A stretch of DNA of 64,000 nucleotides from JAGVSZ01 sp963716855 (GTDB taxonomy: Bacteria > Pseudomonadota > Gammaproteobacteria > Burkholderiales > SG8-39). A model generated the notes under the pieces. The model did no database searches. It saw only the letters and a program-made list of their open reading frames with translations, and was not told the origin of the DNA. Location: contig CAVQUV010000016.1 of assembly GCA_963716855.1 (NCBI GenBank), positions 321,792 through 385,791 of the forward strand, read 5' to 3'. Below are positions 1 through 10,421 of this stretch, piece by piece. Every line of letters begins with the position of its first letter. The stretch's first letter is position 1. Both the position numbers and the translations under genes were made by a program.

Positions 1-192
1 GCCCTGCACGCCGTCGGCATCGGCGGGCCAGTTGTCGACGTCGGTCGTGGTCATCAACTGCCCGCCCGGTGCAAGACCGGTGACGAGGACCGGATGCAAG
101 TTCGCGCGCGCGGCGTATACCGCGGCCGAGTACCCGGCCGGGCCGGAACCGAGGATGAGGAGGCGGCAGTGCTTCGTGGGCTTGTCGGGCAT
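1..192 (-). CDS. trxB: Thioredoxin reductase, N-terminal part (cut by window edge)
   Basis: Only the first 64 codons lie in the window; the gene reads leftwards out of it. The protein starts MPDKPTKHCR and continues with the FAD-binding Rossmann motif GSGPAGYSAAVYAARA (from residue 15) and then GGQLMTTTDVDNWP, which is characteristic of bacterial TrxB. TrxB is a cytoplasmic FAD enzyme that reduces thioredoxin with NADPH. The start is the ATG at 192. Redox-active CxxC and NADPH domains are outside the window, so completeness cannot be judged. It is transcribed divergently from the secretion transporter gene to its right. Confidence 0.93.
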   Translation of the reverse strand, partial: MPDKPTKHCRLLILGSGPAGYSAAVYAARANLHPVLVTGLAPGGQLMTTTDVDNWPADADGVQG

Positions 193-386
193 CGCGAGGG
201 AAGCTTCCGGCTTGATTCGTGAAGGCGGGAATTATACGGGCGGCGGAAACGGTCCCGCGCCGGCCCTTCCTGAGGCTTAGTTGAAGTTTCGTTCCTAACC
301 GCTTGTTTTTCTGGAGATCGCCTTCTATACTCCGCCGCTGGAGCGGACTATCCACGTGCGCAGGAAGCCGATCGAAGGTTGCCGTC

Positions 387-1997
387 TTGACCGTTGTTCA
401 TCGCATCGCGCTTGCCACCTTTCTGGGGTGGCAAGCAGCGTCGCTCGGACAGGTGGCCGCGCAAGAGCCGCGATTTCCCATCACCCGATTTGCGGTCGAG
501 GGCACGACGCTCATGACGGGTGAGGAGATCGACGCGACGCTGCAGCCGTTCACCGGCGCAGAGCGCACCCTCGCCGACGTCCAGCGCGCGCGTGCGGCGC
601 TCGAAGCGGCGTACGCGCAGCGCGGTTACGGTGCCACGCAGGTCGTCCTGCCCGAGCAGGAGATCGCCGATGGGGTGGTGAGACTGCGTGCGATCGAAGG
701 GCGCGTGAGCGGCGTGAGCATCGAGGGAAACCGCTACTTCGACGCGGCGAACATCCGCCGCAGCCTGCCGGCGCTCGCCGAGGGGCAGCCGCTCAGCACC
801 GCACGGCTCGCACGCGAGCTGCGACTCGCCAACGAGAGCCCGGTCAAGCAGACCACCGCCGTGCTGAAAGGCGGTGCGGACGAGGGCGACCTGGCGGCGC
901 AGGTGCGCGTCGAGGACCAGCGTCCCTGGCGGTTCAGCCTCGGGCTCGACAACACCGGCACGCCCCAGACCGGGAACTACCGCGTCGGCGTCGGCTTCCA
1001 GCACGCCAACCTGTTCGATCGCGACCAGGTGCTCACGCTGCAGTACGTCACGTCGCCGAGCAAAGAGGACGATCCTGACGCGCTCGCGCTGCCGCCCAAC
1101 AAGAACGTGCTGATCGCGGGCGCCGGCTACCACATCCCGCTGTATTCCCTCGGGGACTCGATCGACCTCGTCGCGGGCTATGCGAACGTGAACTCGGGCG
1201 TGGTGCAGAACCTCTTCGCGGTGAGCGGCAGCGGCCAGGTTTACGCGGGCCGCTACAACTTCGGCCTGCCCGCCGTCGGCGGTCTGGAGCAGAAGCTCGC
1301 GCTCGGGCTCGATTGGCGCATCTACAACAACGACGTTGCCCCGGTGGGGACGCCGACGAGCGTCGTCCCCGACTACGTCATCCATCCGCTCAGTCTCGCG
1401 TACTCCGGAGCGTACCGCGCCGAGGGCCAGGAGCTGCTCTTCTCGGTGGCGGGCGTGCAGAACATCCCCGGCGGGCCCGACGGCAGCCAGCCGACCTTCG
1501 ATGCGGTGCGGCCGGGCGCGCCGGCGAGCTACACGCTGGCGCGCGCAACCCTGAGCTACGTGCTGGGCCTGCCGCGCGGGCTGCAGGCGCGGGCGCGTTT
1601 CGCCGCCCAATACACCCGCGACGAACTCGTCCCGGGCGAGCAGTTCGGCATCGGCGGAATGGATTCGGTGCGGGGCTTCCTCGAGCGCCAGTTCACCGGC
1701 GACCGCGGATACAGCGGGTCGGTCGAGCTCTACTCGCCCGATTTCGGTGCCGAGCTGTCGGCAGGGACCTGGCGCGCGCGGCTGCTCGCCTTCTACGACT
1801 TCGGTCGGGCCTACTTGATCAACCCTCAGGTTTTCGAGCCGGAGGTGATCGGGATCTCCTCGGTCGGTCCGGGCGTGCGCGTCGCGTACGGATCGAGCCT
1901 CAGCCTTCGCTTCGACTACGGATTCCAGATCCAGCGCGGTGTGCCGCCTTCGGACTTCACCAGCCGGGCAAACTTCAGTCTCGTGTGGGTCTTCTAG
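387..1997 (+). CDS. ShlB/FhaC-type outer-membrane transporter (TpsB) of two-partner secretion
   Basis: About 536 residues. A Sec signal peptide (VVHRIALATFLGWQAASLGQVAAQ) precedes a POTRA_2/ShlB-type periplasmic region (about 30-180) rich in patterns such as YAQRGYGATQVVLPEQ, then a 16-strand-type barrel ending in an aromatic residue (NFSLVWVF), the signal for BAM-mediated insertion. TpsB proteins secrete a single large TpsA exoprotein. I chose the TTG at 387 because CGAAGG lies 8 bases upstream and it puts the signal peptide at the N-terminus; an upstream TTG at 303 is in frame but has no ribosome site and would add a basic leader. No tpsA gene is adjacent, so the substrate is unknown. Confidence 0.85.
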   Translation: MTVVHRIALATFLGWQAASLGQVAAQEPRFPITRFAVEGTTLMTGEEIDATLQPFTGAERTLADVQRARAALEAAYAQRGYGATQVVLPEQEIADGVVRLRAIEGRVSGVSIEGNRYFDAANIRRSLPALAEGQPLSTARLARELRLANESPVKQTTAVLKGGADEGDLAAQVRVEDQRPWRFSLGLDNTGTPQTGNYRVGVGFQHANLFDRDQVLTLQYVTSPSKEDDPDALALPPNKNVLIAGAGYHIPLYSLGDSIDLVAGYANVNSGVVQNLFAVSGSGQVYAGRYNFGLPAVGGLEQKLALGLDWRIYNNDVAPVGTPTSVVPDYVIHPLSLAYSGAYRAEGQELLFSVAGVQNIPGGPDGSQPTFDAVRPGAPASYTLARATLSYVLGLPRGLQARARFAAQYTRDELVPGEQFGIGGMDSVRGFLERQFTGDRGYSGSVELYSPDFGAELSAGTWRARLLAFYDFGRAYLINPQVFEPEVIGISSVGPGVRVAYGSSLSLRFDYGFQIQRGVPPSDFTSRANFSLVWVF

Positions 1998-2122
1998 CGC
2001 GAGGCGGGGAGAGGAGACCGGAGCGGAGAGAGCGTGTCCGATGGGGTCGCCGCTGCGGCGCGCCGGAGGGCCAATCTGCTACCATTCGGTCGCTAGACGT
2101 AACTATTTAGAGGGGACATGAC

Positions 2123-2806
2123 ATGGCCGGTCCTGCCAGCGTTTCAACGCTTCTGTTGCGCAACGTCCCGCTGTTCTCCGCGTTGCCCGAGGGCCAGCTC
2201 ACGCTGCTGACGCGCGTGGTCGGACGAAAGTCCTACCCGCGCAACTCGACCATCATCAACGCCGGCGATCCGACCGACGCGCTGTACATCGTCATCTCCG
2301 GGCGGCTGAAGGTAATGATGAGCGACGACGAAGGCCGCGAGGTGATTCTCGCGATCCTCGGGCAGGGCGAGTTCTTCGGCGAGATGGGATTGATCGACGA
2401 GGCGCCGCGCTCGGCGACGGTGATCGCGATCGAGCCCTGCGAGCTGCTCACCATCAACAAGCTGGACTTCAAGAAGTGCCTGGCCGAGAACTTCGAGATC
2501 GGCGTAGGCGTCATGAAGGGGCTGGTGAAACGCCTGCGCGAGGCCGACAAGAAGATCGGCAGCCTCGCGTTGATGGACGTGTACGGGCGCGTGGCGCGCC
2601 TGCTGATGGAGATGGCCGAGACCGTCGACGGTCAGCGGGTGGTGGTCAAGAAGCTGCCCAAGCAGGACATCGCGAAGATGATCGGCGCCTCGCGCGAGAT
2701 GGTGAGCCGCGTGATGAAGGACCTGCAGACGAGCGGCCACATCGAGGTCAAGTCCGGCGCGATCTTCCTGCACGAGGCGATGCTGATGTCGGAGGCGCGC
2801 GCGTAG
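2123..2806 (+). CDS. Crp/Fnr-family transcription regulator
   Basis: 227 residues, normal for the family. The N-terminal half is a cyclic-nucleotide-binding-type beta roll (VISGRLKVMMSDDEG, GEFFGEMGLIDEAPRSATV), followed by a dimerisation helix and a C-terminal winged helix-turn-helix (KQDIAKMIGASREMVSRVMK as recognition region). It has no N-terminal cysteine cluster of the FNR type, so an Fe-S oxygen sensor is not indicated. AGAGGGG at 2111-2117 is the ribosome site and decides the ATG at 2123; an ATG at 2118 is out of frame. It stands alone upstream of ftsK, a placement seen in several betaproteobacteria. Ligand and regulon cannot be told. Confidence 0.92.
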   Translation: MAGPASVSTLLLRNVPLFSALPEGQLTLLTRVVGRKSYPRNSTIINAGDPTDALYIVISGRLKVMMSDDEGREVILAILGQGEFFGEMGLIDEAPRSATVIAIEPCELLTINKLDFKKCLAENFEIGVGVMKGLVKRLREADKKIGSLALMDVYGRVARLLMEMAETVDGQRVVVKKLPKQDIAKMIGASREMVSRVMKDLQTSGHIEVKSGAIFLHEAMLMSEARA

Positions 2807-2927
2807 TGCCCGGGGGCACGCACCGGCCCCGTCGCAGCGCGTGTACCCGGGCCGGCTGCGCTGGCCCGTCCGGACGCTCCCCTCGCTCCAGTTCGCCCGG
2901 CGCCGCCGGGCGAGCGCTTCTCCCCAC

Positions 2928-5219
2928 ATGGCTGTACTGAAGTCCGCCGCAACCGCCGCACCGCCGCTCCCCGGCAAAGTCGCGCGGCTCCTGCGCGAAT
3001 CCCGCTGGATCGCGATCGCCGTCATCGCGGCGTATCTGGTCCTGATCCTCTCCACGTACCAGCGCGGCGACCCGGGCTGGTCGCACAGCGTCGCGGTGGA
3101 TCGCATCCACAACGCGGGCGGCCGCGTCGGCGCCTACCTCGCCGATCTGCTTCTGTACCTCTTCGGCGTATCCGCCTGGTGGTGGGTCCTGCTGCTCGTC
3201 TATGCGGTCGTCTGGGGCTACCGGCGGCTCGACGGCAGCTCGATCTCGGACAAGCGGCCGTTCATCATCGCGCTCGCGGGGTTCTCGGTCCTGCTGGTCG
3301 GCTCGACCGGTCTGGAGACGCTGCGCTTCCACACGCTCAAGGCGAGCCTGCCGCTCGCGCCGGGCGGGATGCTGGGCGCGGTCGTGAGCGAGGTCGCGAG
3401 CGTGACGTTCGGCTTCACCGGCGCGACGTTGCTCCTGCTCGCGGCGAGCATGATCGGGTTGTCGCTGTTCACCGGGATCTCGTGGCTTGGCGTCATGGAG
3501 AAGCTCGGGGGCGCCCTGGAGTTCTCCTGGCGCAAGGGGATGGAGCTCTGGCAACGCCGCGCCGACCGCAAGGCCGGCGTGATCGCCACGGTCGAGCGCG
3601 AGGCGGCGGTCGAGGAGGACCGCAAGCGCATCATCGAGCACCACGAGCCGATCCGCATCGAGGCGCCGGTGCGCGAGATTCCGAAATCGGAGCGCGTCAT
3701 CAAGGAGAAGCAGGCGCCGCTCTTCCAGGACCTGCCCGACACGCCGCTCCCGCCGCTCGCGCTGCTCGACGATCCGCCCGCGGACCGGGAGGTGATGAGC
3801 CCGGAGACGCTCGAGTTCACCTCGCGCCTGATCGAGAAGAAGCTCAAGGACTTCGGCGTCGAGGTGAGGGTGCTCGCGGCGTACCCCGGACCGGTGATCA
3901 CCCGCTACGAGATCGAACCGGCGGTCGGCGTGAAGGGCGCACAGATCGTGAATCTGGTGAAGGACCTCGCGCGCGCGCTGTCGGTCGTGTCGATCCGCGT
4001 GGTCGAAACCATCCCGGGCAAGTCGTGCATGGGCCTGGAGCTCCCGAACCCGCGCCGGCAGACGGTGCGCCTCACCGAGATCCTCGGGTCGACGGCGTAC
4101 CACGACCTCCACGCGCCGCTCGCCCTCGCGCTGGGGAAGGACATCGGCGGCAACCCGGTCGTCGTCGACCTCGCGAAGATGCCGCACCTGCTCGTCGCCG
4201 GGACGACCGGTTCGGGCAAGTCGGTCGCGCTGAACGCGATGATCCTGTCGCTCCTGTACAAGGCCGAGCCGCGTGAGGTCCGCCTGATCATGGTGGATCC
4301 GAAGATGCTCGAGCTTTCGGTCTACCAGGACATCCCGCACCTCCTCGCGCCGGTCGTCACGGACATGAAGCAGGCGGCCTCCGCGCTGCACTGGTGCGTC
4401 GGCGAGATGGACCGCCGGTACAAGCTGATGTCGTGGATCGGCGTGCGCAACCTCTCCGGCTACAACCACAAGGTTGCCGAGGCGGAGAAGCGCGGCGATC
4501 CGCTGAAGGACCCCACGACCATCGAGACCGAGAACCCGGTCCCGCTGGCGAAGCTCCCGCACGTCGTCGTGGTGATCGACGAGCTCGCCGACCTGATGAT
4601 GGTGGTCGGCAAGAGGGTCGAGGAGCTGATCGCGCGGCTGGCGCAGAAGGCGCGCGCGGCCGGTATCCATCTCATCCTCGCGACGCAGCGGCCGTCGGTC
4701 GACGTGATCACCGGCCTGATCAAGGCGAACATCCCGACGCGCATCGCCTTCCAGGTCTCCTCGCGCGTCGATTCGCGCACGATCCTCGACCAGCAGGGCG
4801 CCGAAGCGCTGCTCGGTCAGGGCGACATGCTCTACCTGCCGCCGGGCACCGGCCTGCCGCAGCGAGTGCATGGCGCCTTCGTGTCCGACCAGGAGGTCCA
4901 CAAGGTCGTCAACTACCTCAAGCAGCAGGGCGAGCCGGACTATGTCGAGGGCCTGCTCGACGCCGAGGACAGCGGCGCCGCGACCGGCGAACTCGGTGCG
5001 GGCGAGGGCGGCGGCGAGGCCGATCCGCTCTACGACCAGGCGGTGCAGATCGTCCTGCAGACGCGCCGGCCCTCCATCTCGCTCGTGCAGCGGCACCTGC
5101 GCATCGGGTACAACCGTGCGGCCCGGCTCATCGAGCAGATGGAGCAGGCCGGGCTCGTGTCGGCGATGCAGACGAACGGCAACCGCGAGGTGCTGGTGCC
5201 GAGTCGGGGTGAAGCGTGA
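2928..5219 (+). CDS. ftsK: DNA translocase FtsK
   Basis: About 763 residues, a compact FtsK/SpoIIIE. The N-terminus has four to five membrane segments (about 25-185) that anchor it at the septum. A charged linker follows, then the alpha/beta motor with Walker A GTTGSGKS near residue 425 and Walker B VVVVIDELADLM near 546, and a C-terminal gamma winged-helix domain (DPLYDQAVQIVLQTRRPSIS onward, last 65 residues) that reads KOPS sites and activates XerCD. It clears and resolves chromosome termini at division. I chose ATG 2928 over GTG 2841 because the extra 29 residues are basic low-complexity sequence. Its stop overlaps the lolA start by 4 bases (GTGA). Confidence 0.95.
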   Translation: MAVLKSAATAAPPLPGKVARLLRESRWIAIAVIAAYLVLILSTYQRGDPGWSHSVAVDRIHNAGGRVGAYLADLLLYLFGVSAWWWVLLLVYAVVWGYRRLDGSSISDKRPFIIALAGFSVLLVGSTGLETLRFHTLKASLPLAPGGMLGAVVSEVASVTFGFTGATLLLLAASMIGLSLFTGISWLGVMEKLGGALEFSWRKGMELWQRRADRKAGVIATVEREAAVEEDRKRIIEHHEPIRIEAPVREIPKSERVIKEKQAPLFQDLPDTPLPPLALLDDPPADREVMSPETLEFTSRLIEKKLKDFGVEVRVLAAYPGPVITRYEIEPAVGVKGAQIVNLVKDLARALSVVSIRVVETIPGKSCMGLELPNPRRQTVRLTEILGSTAYHDLHAPLALALGKDIGGNPVVVDLAKMPHLLVAGTTGSGKSVALNAMILSLLYKAEPREVRLIMVDPKMLELSVYQDIPHLLAPVVTDMKQAASALHWCVGEMDRRYKLMSWIGVRNLSGYNHKVAEAEKRGDPLKDPTTIETENPVPLAKLPHVVVVIDELADLMMVVGKRVEELIARLAQKARAAGIHLILATQRPSVDVITGLIKANIPTRIAFQVSSRVDSRTILDQQGAEALLGQGDMLYLPPGTGLPQRVHGAFVSDQEVHKVVNYLKQQGEPDYVEGLLDAEDSGAATGELGAGEGGGEADPLYDQAVQIVLQTRRPSISLVQRHLRIGYNRAARLIEQMEQAGLVSAMQTNGNREVLVPSRGEA

Positions 5220-5851
5220 AGAGACGGGCAGGGGGTCGTGCGGTGCGCGCGCTCGCCCTCGCATTGTTCGCCTGCGCGCTGCCGGCACACGGCGGCGGCA
5301 TCGACCGCCTCAACCAGTTCATGAGCGCGACGCAATCGGCCACCGGCGAGTTCGAGCAGCGCATCTACGGCCGCGACGGGAAGGTGGTGCAGGAGTCGCG
5401 CGGCACGCTCGCGTTCTTCCGCCCGGGCAAGTTCAGGTGGACCTACGTCAAGCCGTATCCGCAGCTCATCGTCGGCGACGGCGCGCGGGTCTGGATCTAC
5501 GACGAGGACCTCAAGCAGGTCACCGTGCGCAAGCTCGACCTGGCGCTCGGCGCGACGCCCGCGGCGCTGCTGGCGGGGGCGAACGATGCGCTGAAGGCGT
5601 TCGTGCTCAAGGACGACGGCGCAAAGGACGGTCTCGAGTGGGTCGAAGCGATTCCGCGCGAGAAGGAATCGAACTTCGAGCGCATCCGCATGGGGTTCGG
5701 GTTCTCCGGGTTGGAGCGCATGGAGCTGACCGACACGTTCGGGCAGACGACCGAGCTGCGGTTCACCGGCTTCCAGCGCAACGCGCGCGTCGACCCCGGG
5801 CTGTTCCGCTTCGTCCCGCCCCAGGGCGCGGACGTGATCGGCGACAAGTAG
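5216..5851 (+). CDS. lolA: Outer-membrane lipoprotein carrier protein LolA
   Basis: 211 residues with an N-terminal signal peptide (VRALALALFACALPAHG) and the LolA fold. Recognisable blocks are the EFEQRIYGRDGKVVQESRGT strand pair and FRPGKFRWTYVKPYPQLIVGDG, the usual LolA signature. LolA shuttles lipoproteins through the periplasm from the LolCDE exporter to LolB. The start is a GTG at 5216 that shares bases with the ftsK stop, so translation is probably coupled. The ftsK-lolA-rarA-serS order is conserved in beta- and gammaproteobacteria and supports the assignment. Confidence 0.95.
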   Translation: MKRRAGGRAVRALALALFACALPAHGGGIDRLNQFMSATQSATGEFEQRIYGRDGKVVQESRGTLAFFRPGKFRWTYVKPYPQLIVGDGARVWIYDEDLKQVTVRKLDLALGATPAALLAGANDALKAFVLKDDGAKDGLEWVEAIPREKESNFERIRMGFGFSGLERMELTDTFGQTTELRFTGFQRNARVDPGLFRFVPPQGADVIGDK

Positions 5852-5890
5852 ACAAGTAGGCAAGCGGCGCCCGCCTGTACCATTCGGCCG

Positions 5891-7237
5891 ATGGCCGATC
5901 TCTTCGAGCAGTCCGCTCCACCCCGTGCCGGCGCGTCGCCGCACGCGCCGCTCGCGGAGCTGCTGCGTCCGAAGACCCTCGACGAAGTCGTCGGCCAGGC
6001 GCACCTGCTCGGGCCCGGCAAGCCGCTGCGCTTCGCGTTCGACTCGGGCAAGCCGCATTCGATGATCCTGTGGGGACCGCCGGGCGTCGGCAAGACGACG
6101 ATCGCACGGCTCATGGCGGACAGCTTCAACGCCGAGTTCATCCAGCTCTCCGCGGTGCTGTCCGGCGTGAAGGACATCCGCGAAGCCGTCCAGCGCGCGC
6201 AGGAGGTCCTCGCCGCCTCCGGCCGCGCGACCATCGTCTTCGTGGACGAGGTGCATCGATTCAACAAGGCGCAGCAGGACGCGTTCCTGCCCTACGTGGA
6301 GCGGGGTCTCTTCACCTTCGTCGGCGCGACCACCGAGAACCCGTCGTTCGAGGTCAACTCGGCGCTGCTGTCGCGCGCCGCGGTGTACGTGCTGCAGAGC
6401 CTCACCGCGGAGGAGCTCGGCGCGCTGTTCGACCGCGCGGCCGCACGTGCAATGCCGGAGCTCAGCTTCGACGCGCAGGCGCGCGAGCGCGTGATCGGGC
6501 TGGCCGACGGCGATGCGCGGCGGCTGATCAACCTGCTCGAGCTCCTGCAGACCGCGGCGCACAGCCGCGGCGCGCAGGCGATCGACGGGGCGTTCGTGCA
6601 GGACGCGGCGGCGCGCAACCTGCGCCGTTTCGACAAGGGCGGCGAGGCGTTCTACGACCAGATTTCCGCGCTCCACAAGTCGGTGCGCGGCTCGAACCCC
6701 GACGCCGCGCTGTACTGGCTGGTGCGGATGCTCGACGGCGGCGCCGATCCGCTGTATCTCGGGCGCCGGATCATCCGCATGGCCGCGGAGGACGTGGGCC
6801 TCGCCGACCCGCGCGCGCTCCGGCTCGCGCTCGACGCGGTCGAGACCTACGAGCGCCTCGGCACGCCCGAGGGCGAGCTGGCGCTCGCCGAGGCGGTCGT
6901 TTACATGGCGTGCGCGCCGAAGTCGAACGCGGTGTACGTCGCCTATAATGCCGCGCGCTCGTTCGTGGCCGAAGACGAGTCGCGGCCGGTTCCACTGCAT
7001 CTGCGCAATGCGCCGACGCGGCTGATGAAGGACCTCGGCTACGGCCGCGACTACCGGTACGCGCACGACGAGGGCGAGGGGTACGCGGCCGGAGAGACCT
7101 ACCTTCCCGACGGCATGCCGCCGGTCGAGTGGTACCGCCCGACCGGCCGCGGGCTCGAGTCGAAGATCGCGGACAAGCTCGCGCACTTCCGCGCGCTCGA
7201 CGCCGCCGCGCGCAAGAAGACCGAACCGAAAGACTGA
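5891..7237 (+). CDS. rarA: Replication-associated recombination protein RarA (MgsA)
   Basis: 448 residues. AAA+ ATPase of the clamp-loader-like RarA family, acting at stalled replication forks. Visible motifs: N-terminal PLAELLRPKTLDEVVGQAHLL, Walker A GPPGVGKTT near residue 61, Walker B IVFVDEVHRFNKAQQD near 115, sensor-1 GATTENPSFEVNSALLSR, and the C-terminal tetramerisation domain with DPLYLGRRIIRMAAEDVGLA. Length and motif order are typical. The start is ATG 5891; no strong ribosome site is seen in front of it. It lies 40 bases after lolA and 5 bases before serS. Confidence 0.96.
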   Translation: MADLFEQSAPPRAGASPHAPLAELLRPKTLDEVVGQAHLLGPGKPLRFAFDSGKPHSMILWGPPGVGKTTIARLMADSFNAEFIQLSAVLSGVKDIREAVQRAQEVLAASGRATIVFVDEVHRFNKAQQDAFLPYVERGLFTFVGATTENPSFEVNSALLSRAAVYVLQSLTAEELGALFDRAAARAMPELSFDAQARERVIGLADGDARRLINLLELLQTAAHSRGAQAIDGAFVQDAAARNLRRFDKGGEAFYDQISALHKSVRGSNPDAALYWLVRMLDGGADPLYLGRRIIRMAAEDVGLADPRALRLALDAVETYERLGTPEGELALAEAVVYMACAPKSNAVYVAYNAARSFVAEDESRPVPLHLRNAPTRLMKDLGYGRDYRYAHDEGEGYAAGETYLPDGMPPVEWYRPTGRGLESKIADKLAHFRALDAAARKKTEPKD

Positions 7238-7242
7238 ACGTC

Positions 7243-8532
<1,290 letters not shown>

Positions 8533-8563
8533 AGAGGCCGCGCGGCGGCTCCGGATCGTCCCG

Positions 8564-9279
8564 ATGAGCTTCTGCCTCTTCGTCGTGTTTCGCGATCGCT
8601 CGAACCCGGCGACGCGGATCTCCGACGCGAGAGCACGCTCGGCTCGCCGCGACCCTTCGGGGCGTGCCGGGACTCGCGCGCGCGCTAGTGCACACCCCCG
8701 CGCACGCGCACGACCCGTTCCTCAATGACGGCGCGCCCCCGCAGCTAGCGTTGCAGCTGTACTTCGATCGCGCTTCTCGACTTGGAGGCGGCCGCGGAGA
8801 CGCGAAGGCCCGCTGCAGGCGCTCGCTGCGACCCGACGCGCTGCCGACCCTCGCGAACGCCGCGGTCGAGCACCAGGTCATGGCGGTGCCGCACCTACGC
8901 GGTCCCGGACCGCGCGCACGCGGCGACGGCGCCGGACAACGCCTGGTGCACCTACCTCGTGGCCTACGACGGACCGGCCGAGGACCTGCATGCGTGGCTC
9001 GACGACTATCTTGCCGGTCATACGCCGCTGATGGCGCGGCTGCCGGGGATCCGGGAGCTCGAGGTGTACACGCGCGTCGACTGCGTCAGCCACCTGCCGT
9101 GGGCGCGCGCGACGTGCATGCAGCGGAACAAGGTGGCCTTCGACAGCCCGGCCGCGCTGACGGCGGCGCTCGCATCGCCCCTCCGGCACGAGATGCGCGC
9201 CCACTTCCGGTCCTTGCCGCGCTTTTCCGGCGGCGTCACCCACTTTCCGATGTCGACCCGCGCCATGGGGCTCGGATAA
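8564..9279 (+). pseudogene. EthD-like (dimeric alpha/beta barrel) protein, frame-broken
   Basis: A protein-like reading continues through three frames. It opens as MSFCLFVVFRDRSNPATRIS (from ATG 8564), moves to PGLARALVHTPAHAHDPFLN and later VEHQVMAV in a second frame, and finishes as TYAVPDRAHAATAPDNAWCT through MSTRAMGLG in a third, ending at TAA 9277. At least three single-base shifts are needed (around 8660, 8785-8815 and 8885). The C-terminal third (PAALTAALASPLRHEMRAHF and onward) is the kind of small-molecule barrel repeat found in EthD-family proteins. It is either a recent pseudogene or a victim of sequence errors; the intact codon preference argues for the latter. Confidence 0.55.
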
Positions 9280-9349
9280 GATAGTCGCGGCACGTGCGAA
9301 TAACGATCTGACAACAACCTGCGGCCCCGCCGCATCCACGGAGATGGAG

Positions 9350-10357
9350 ATGAACTCGACCTTCAGGCTTGCCGCCTTCGCGGCTTTGGCCATCGCCAGC
9401 GCCGCCACGCCCGCGTTCGCGCAGGACCGCATCAGCGCGACCCACGTGTTTCCCTCGAACTGGGTTTACTCGAAGAGCTTCCTGGAGTTCGTAAAGAAGG
9501 CCAACGCCGCAGGCCAGGGCGTGTTCGCGATCCAGGTGCGCGGCGGCCCCGAGGCGATGGGGATGTTCGAGCAGCCGAACGCGGCGCGCGACGGCGTGGT
9601 CGACATGGTCTACACGCCCTGCGCGTTCTACGCCGCCTCAGTGCCCGAGTGCGACGCAGTGAGCGCGAGCACGATCGACGGCCCGACCGCGCGCAAGAGC
9701 GGCGCCTACGACGCGCTCAAGGAAGCGCACGTCCGGCGCATGGGGGTGTACTACCTCGCCTGGGTGGACAGCGGAATCCGCTTCAACCTGTGGAGCGTGA
9801 AGGAGCCGAAGTTCGACGCCCAGGGCAACCTCGACATCAAGGGCGTCAAGATGCGCGGCAATCCGATCTACAACGCGTTCTTCACCAACGTGCTCGGCGC
9901 CCAGGTGCTCAACATGCCTTCCACCGAGACCTACACCGCGCTCGAGCGCGGCACGATCGACATGGGCGGCTGGACGCAGATCGGAATCATGGACGCGAAC
10001 TGGGACAAGTTCTTCAGGTACCGCATCGAGCCGCCGTTCTTCTCGACCGACCTGGGGATCCTCATCAACATCCGCAAGTGGAACGGGCTCTCCGACAAGT
10101 CCAAGGAGATCCTGAGCCGGGTCGCGATCGAGCACGAGATCTCGAGCGTCAAGGAGCTCCAGGCCTTGCGCGTCAAGGAGTTCGCCGAGCTCGAGAAGCG
10201 CGGCCTGAAGGCGGTGAGCATGAAGCCCGACGCGGGCAAGCGCTTCTCCGACGGCGCGCGCGAGGCGAGCTACCAGCGCATGAAGGAGCGCATGGAGAAG
10301 GCCGGCGGCCGCCAGGAAGCGGAGCGCTTCATAAAGCTCTTCGCGCCGGGCAGCTGA
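9350..10357 (+). CDS. dctP: TRAP transporter solute-binding protein (DctP family)
   Basis: About 335 residues with a cleavable signal peptide (LAAFAALAIASAATPAFAQ). The mature protein has the DctP/TAXI-type two-lobed layout, including RMGVYYLAWVDSGIRFNLWS and KGVKMRGNPIYNAFFTNVLG, where the conserved Arg normally binds the carboxylate of the ligand. It delivers an organic acid to the DctQM carrier in the inner membrane. Both ATG 9344 and 9350 are in frame; GGAG at 9340-9343 has proper spacing only for 9350. It is followed by a strong hairpin and then by dctQ and dctM, giving a complete TRAP set. The ligand is unknown. Confidence 0.9.
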   Translation: MNSTFRLAAFAALAIASAATPAFAQDRISATHVFPSNWVYSKSFLEFVKKANAAGQGVFAIQVRGGPEAMGMFEQPNAARDGVVDMVYTPCAFYAASVPECDAVSASTIDGPTARKSGAYDALKEAHVRRMGVYYLAWVDSGIRFNLWSVKEPKFDAQGNLDIKGVKMRGNPIYNAFFTNVLGAQVLNMPSTETYTALERGTIDMGGWTQIGIMDANWDKFFRYRIEPPFFSTDLGILINIRKWNGLSDKSKEILSRVAIEHEISSVKELQALRVKEFAELEKRGLKAVSMKPDAGKRFSDGAREASYQRMKERMEKAGGRQEAERFIKLFAPGS

Positions 10358-10375
10358 CCCCGCCCGGACTCGTTC

Positions 10376-10405
10376 GCGCGCCGCCGCTGGCGGCGCGCTC
10401 GTTTT
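10376..10405 (+). terminator. GC-rich hairpin with T run between dctP and dctQ
   Basis: A perfect 10-bp stem (GCGCGCCGCC, loop GCT, GGCGGCGCGC at 10376-10398) is followed by TCGTTTT. It looks like a partial rho-independent terminator that would let part of the transcripts stop after dctP, giving more binding protein than carrier. The function is inferred from shape and position. Confidence 0.6.
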
Positions 10406-10421
10406 GAGAACCGGACCCGCG

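Noticed and set aside
2748..5288. Open frame of about 846 codons on the minus strand across ftsK
   Set aside because: It is antisense to a clear ftsK; the peptide is rich in Arg, Asp, His and Leu as expected from a mirror frame of GC-rich coding DNA.
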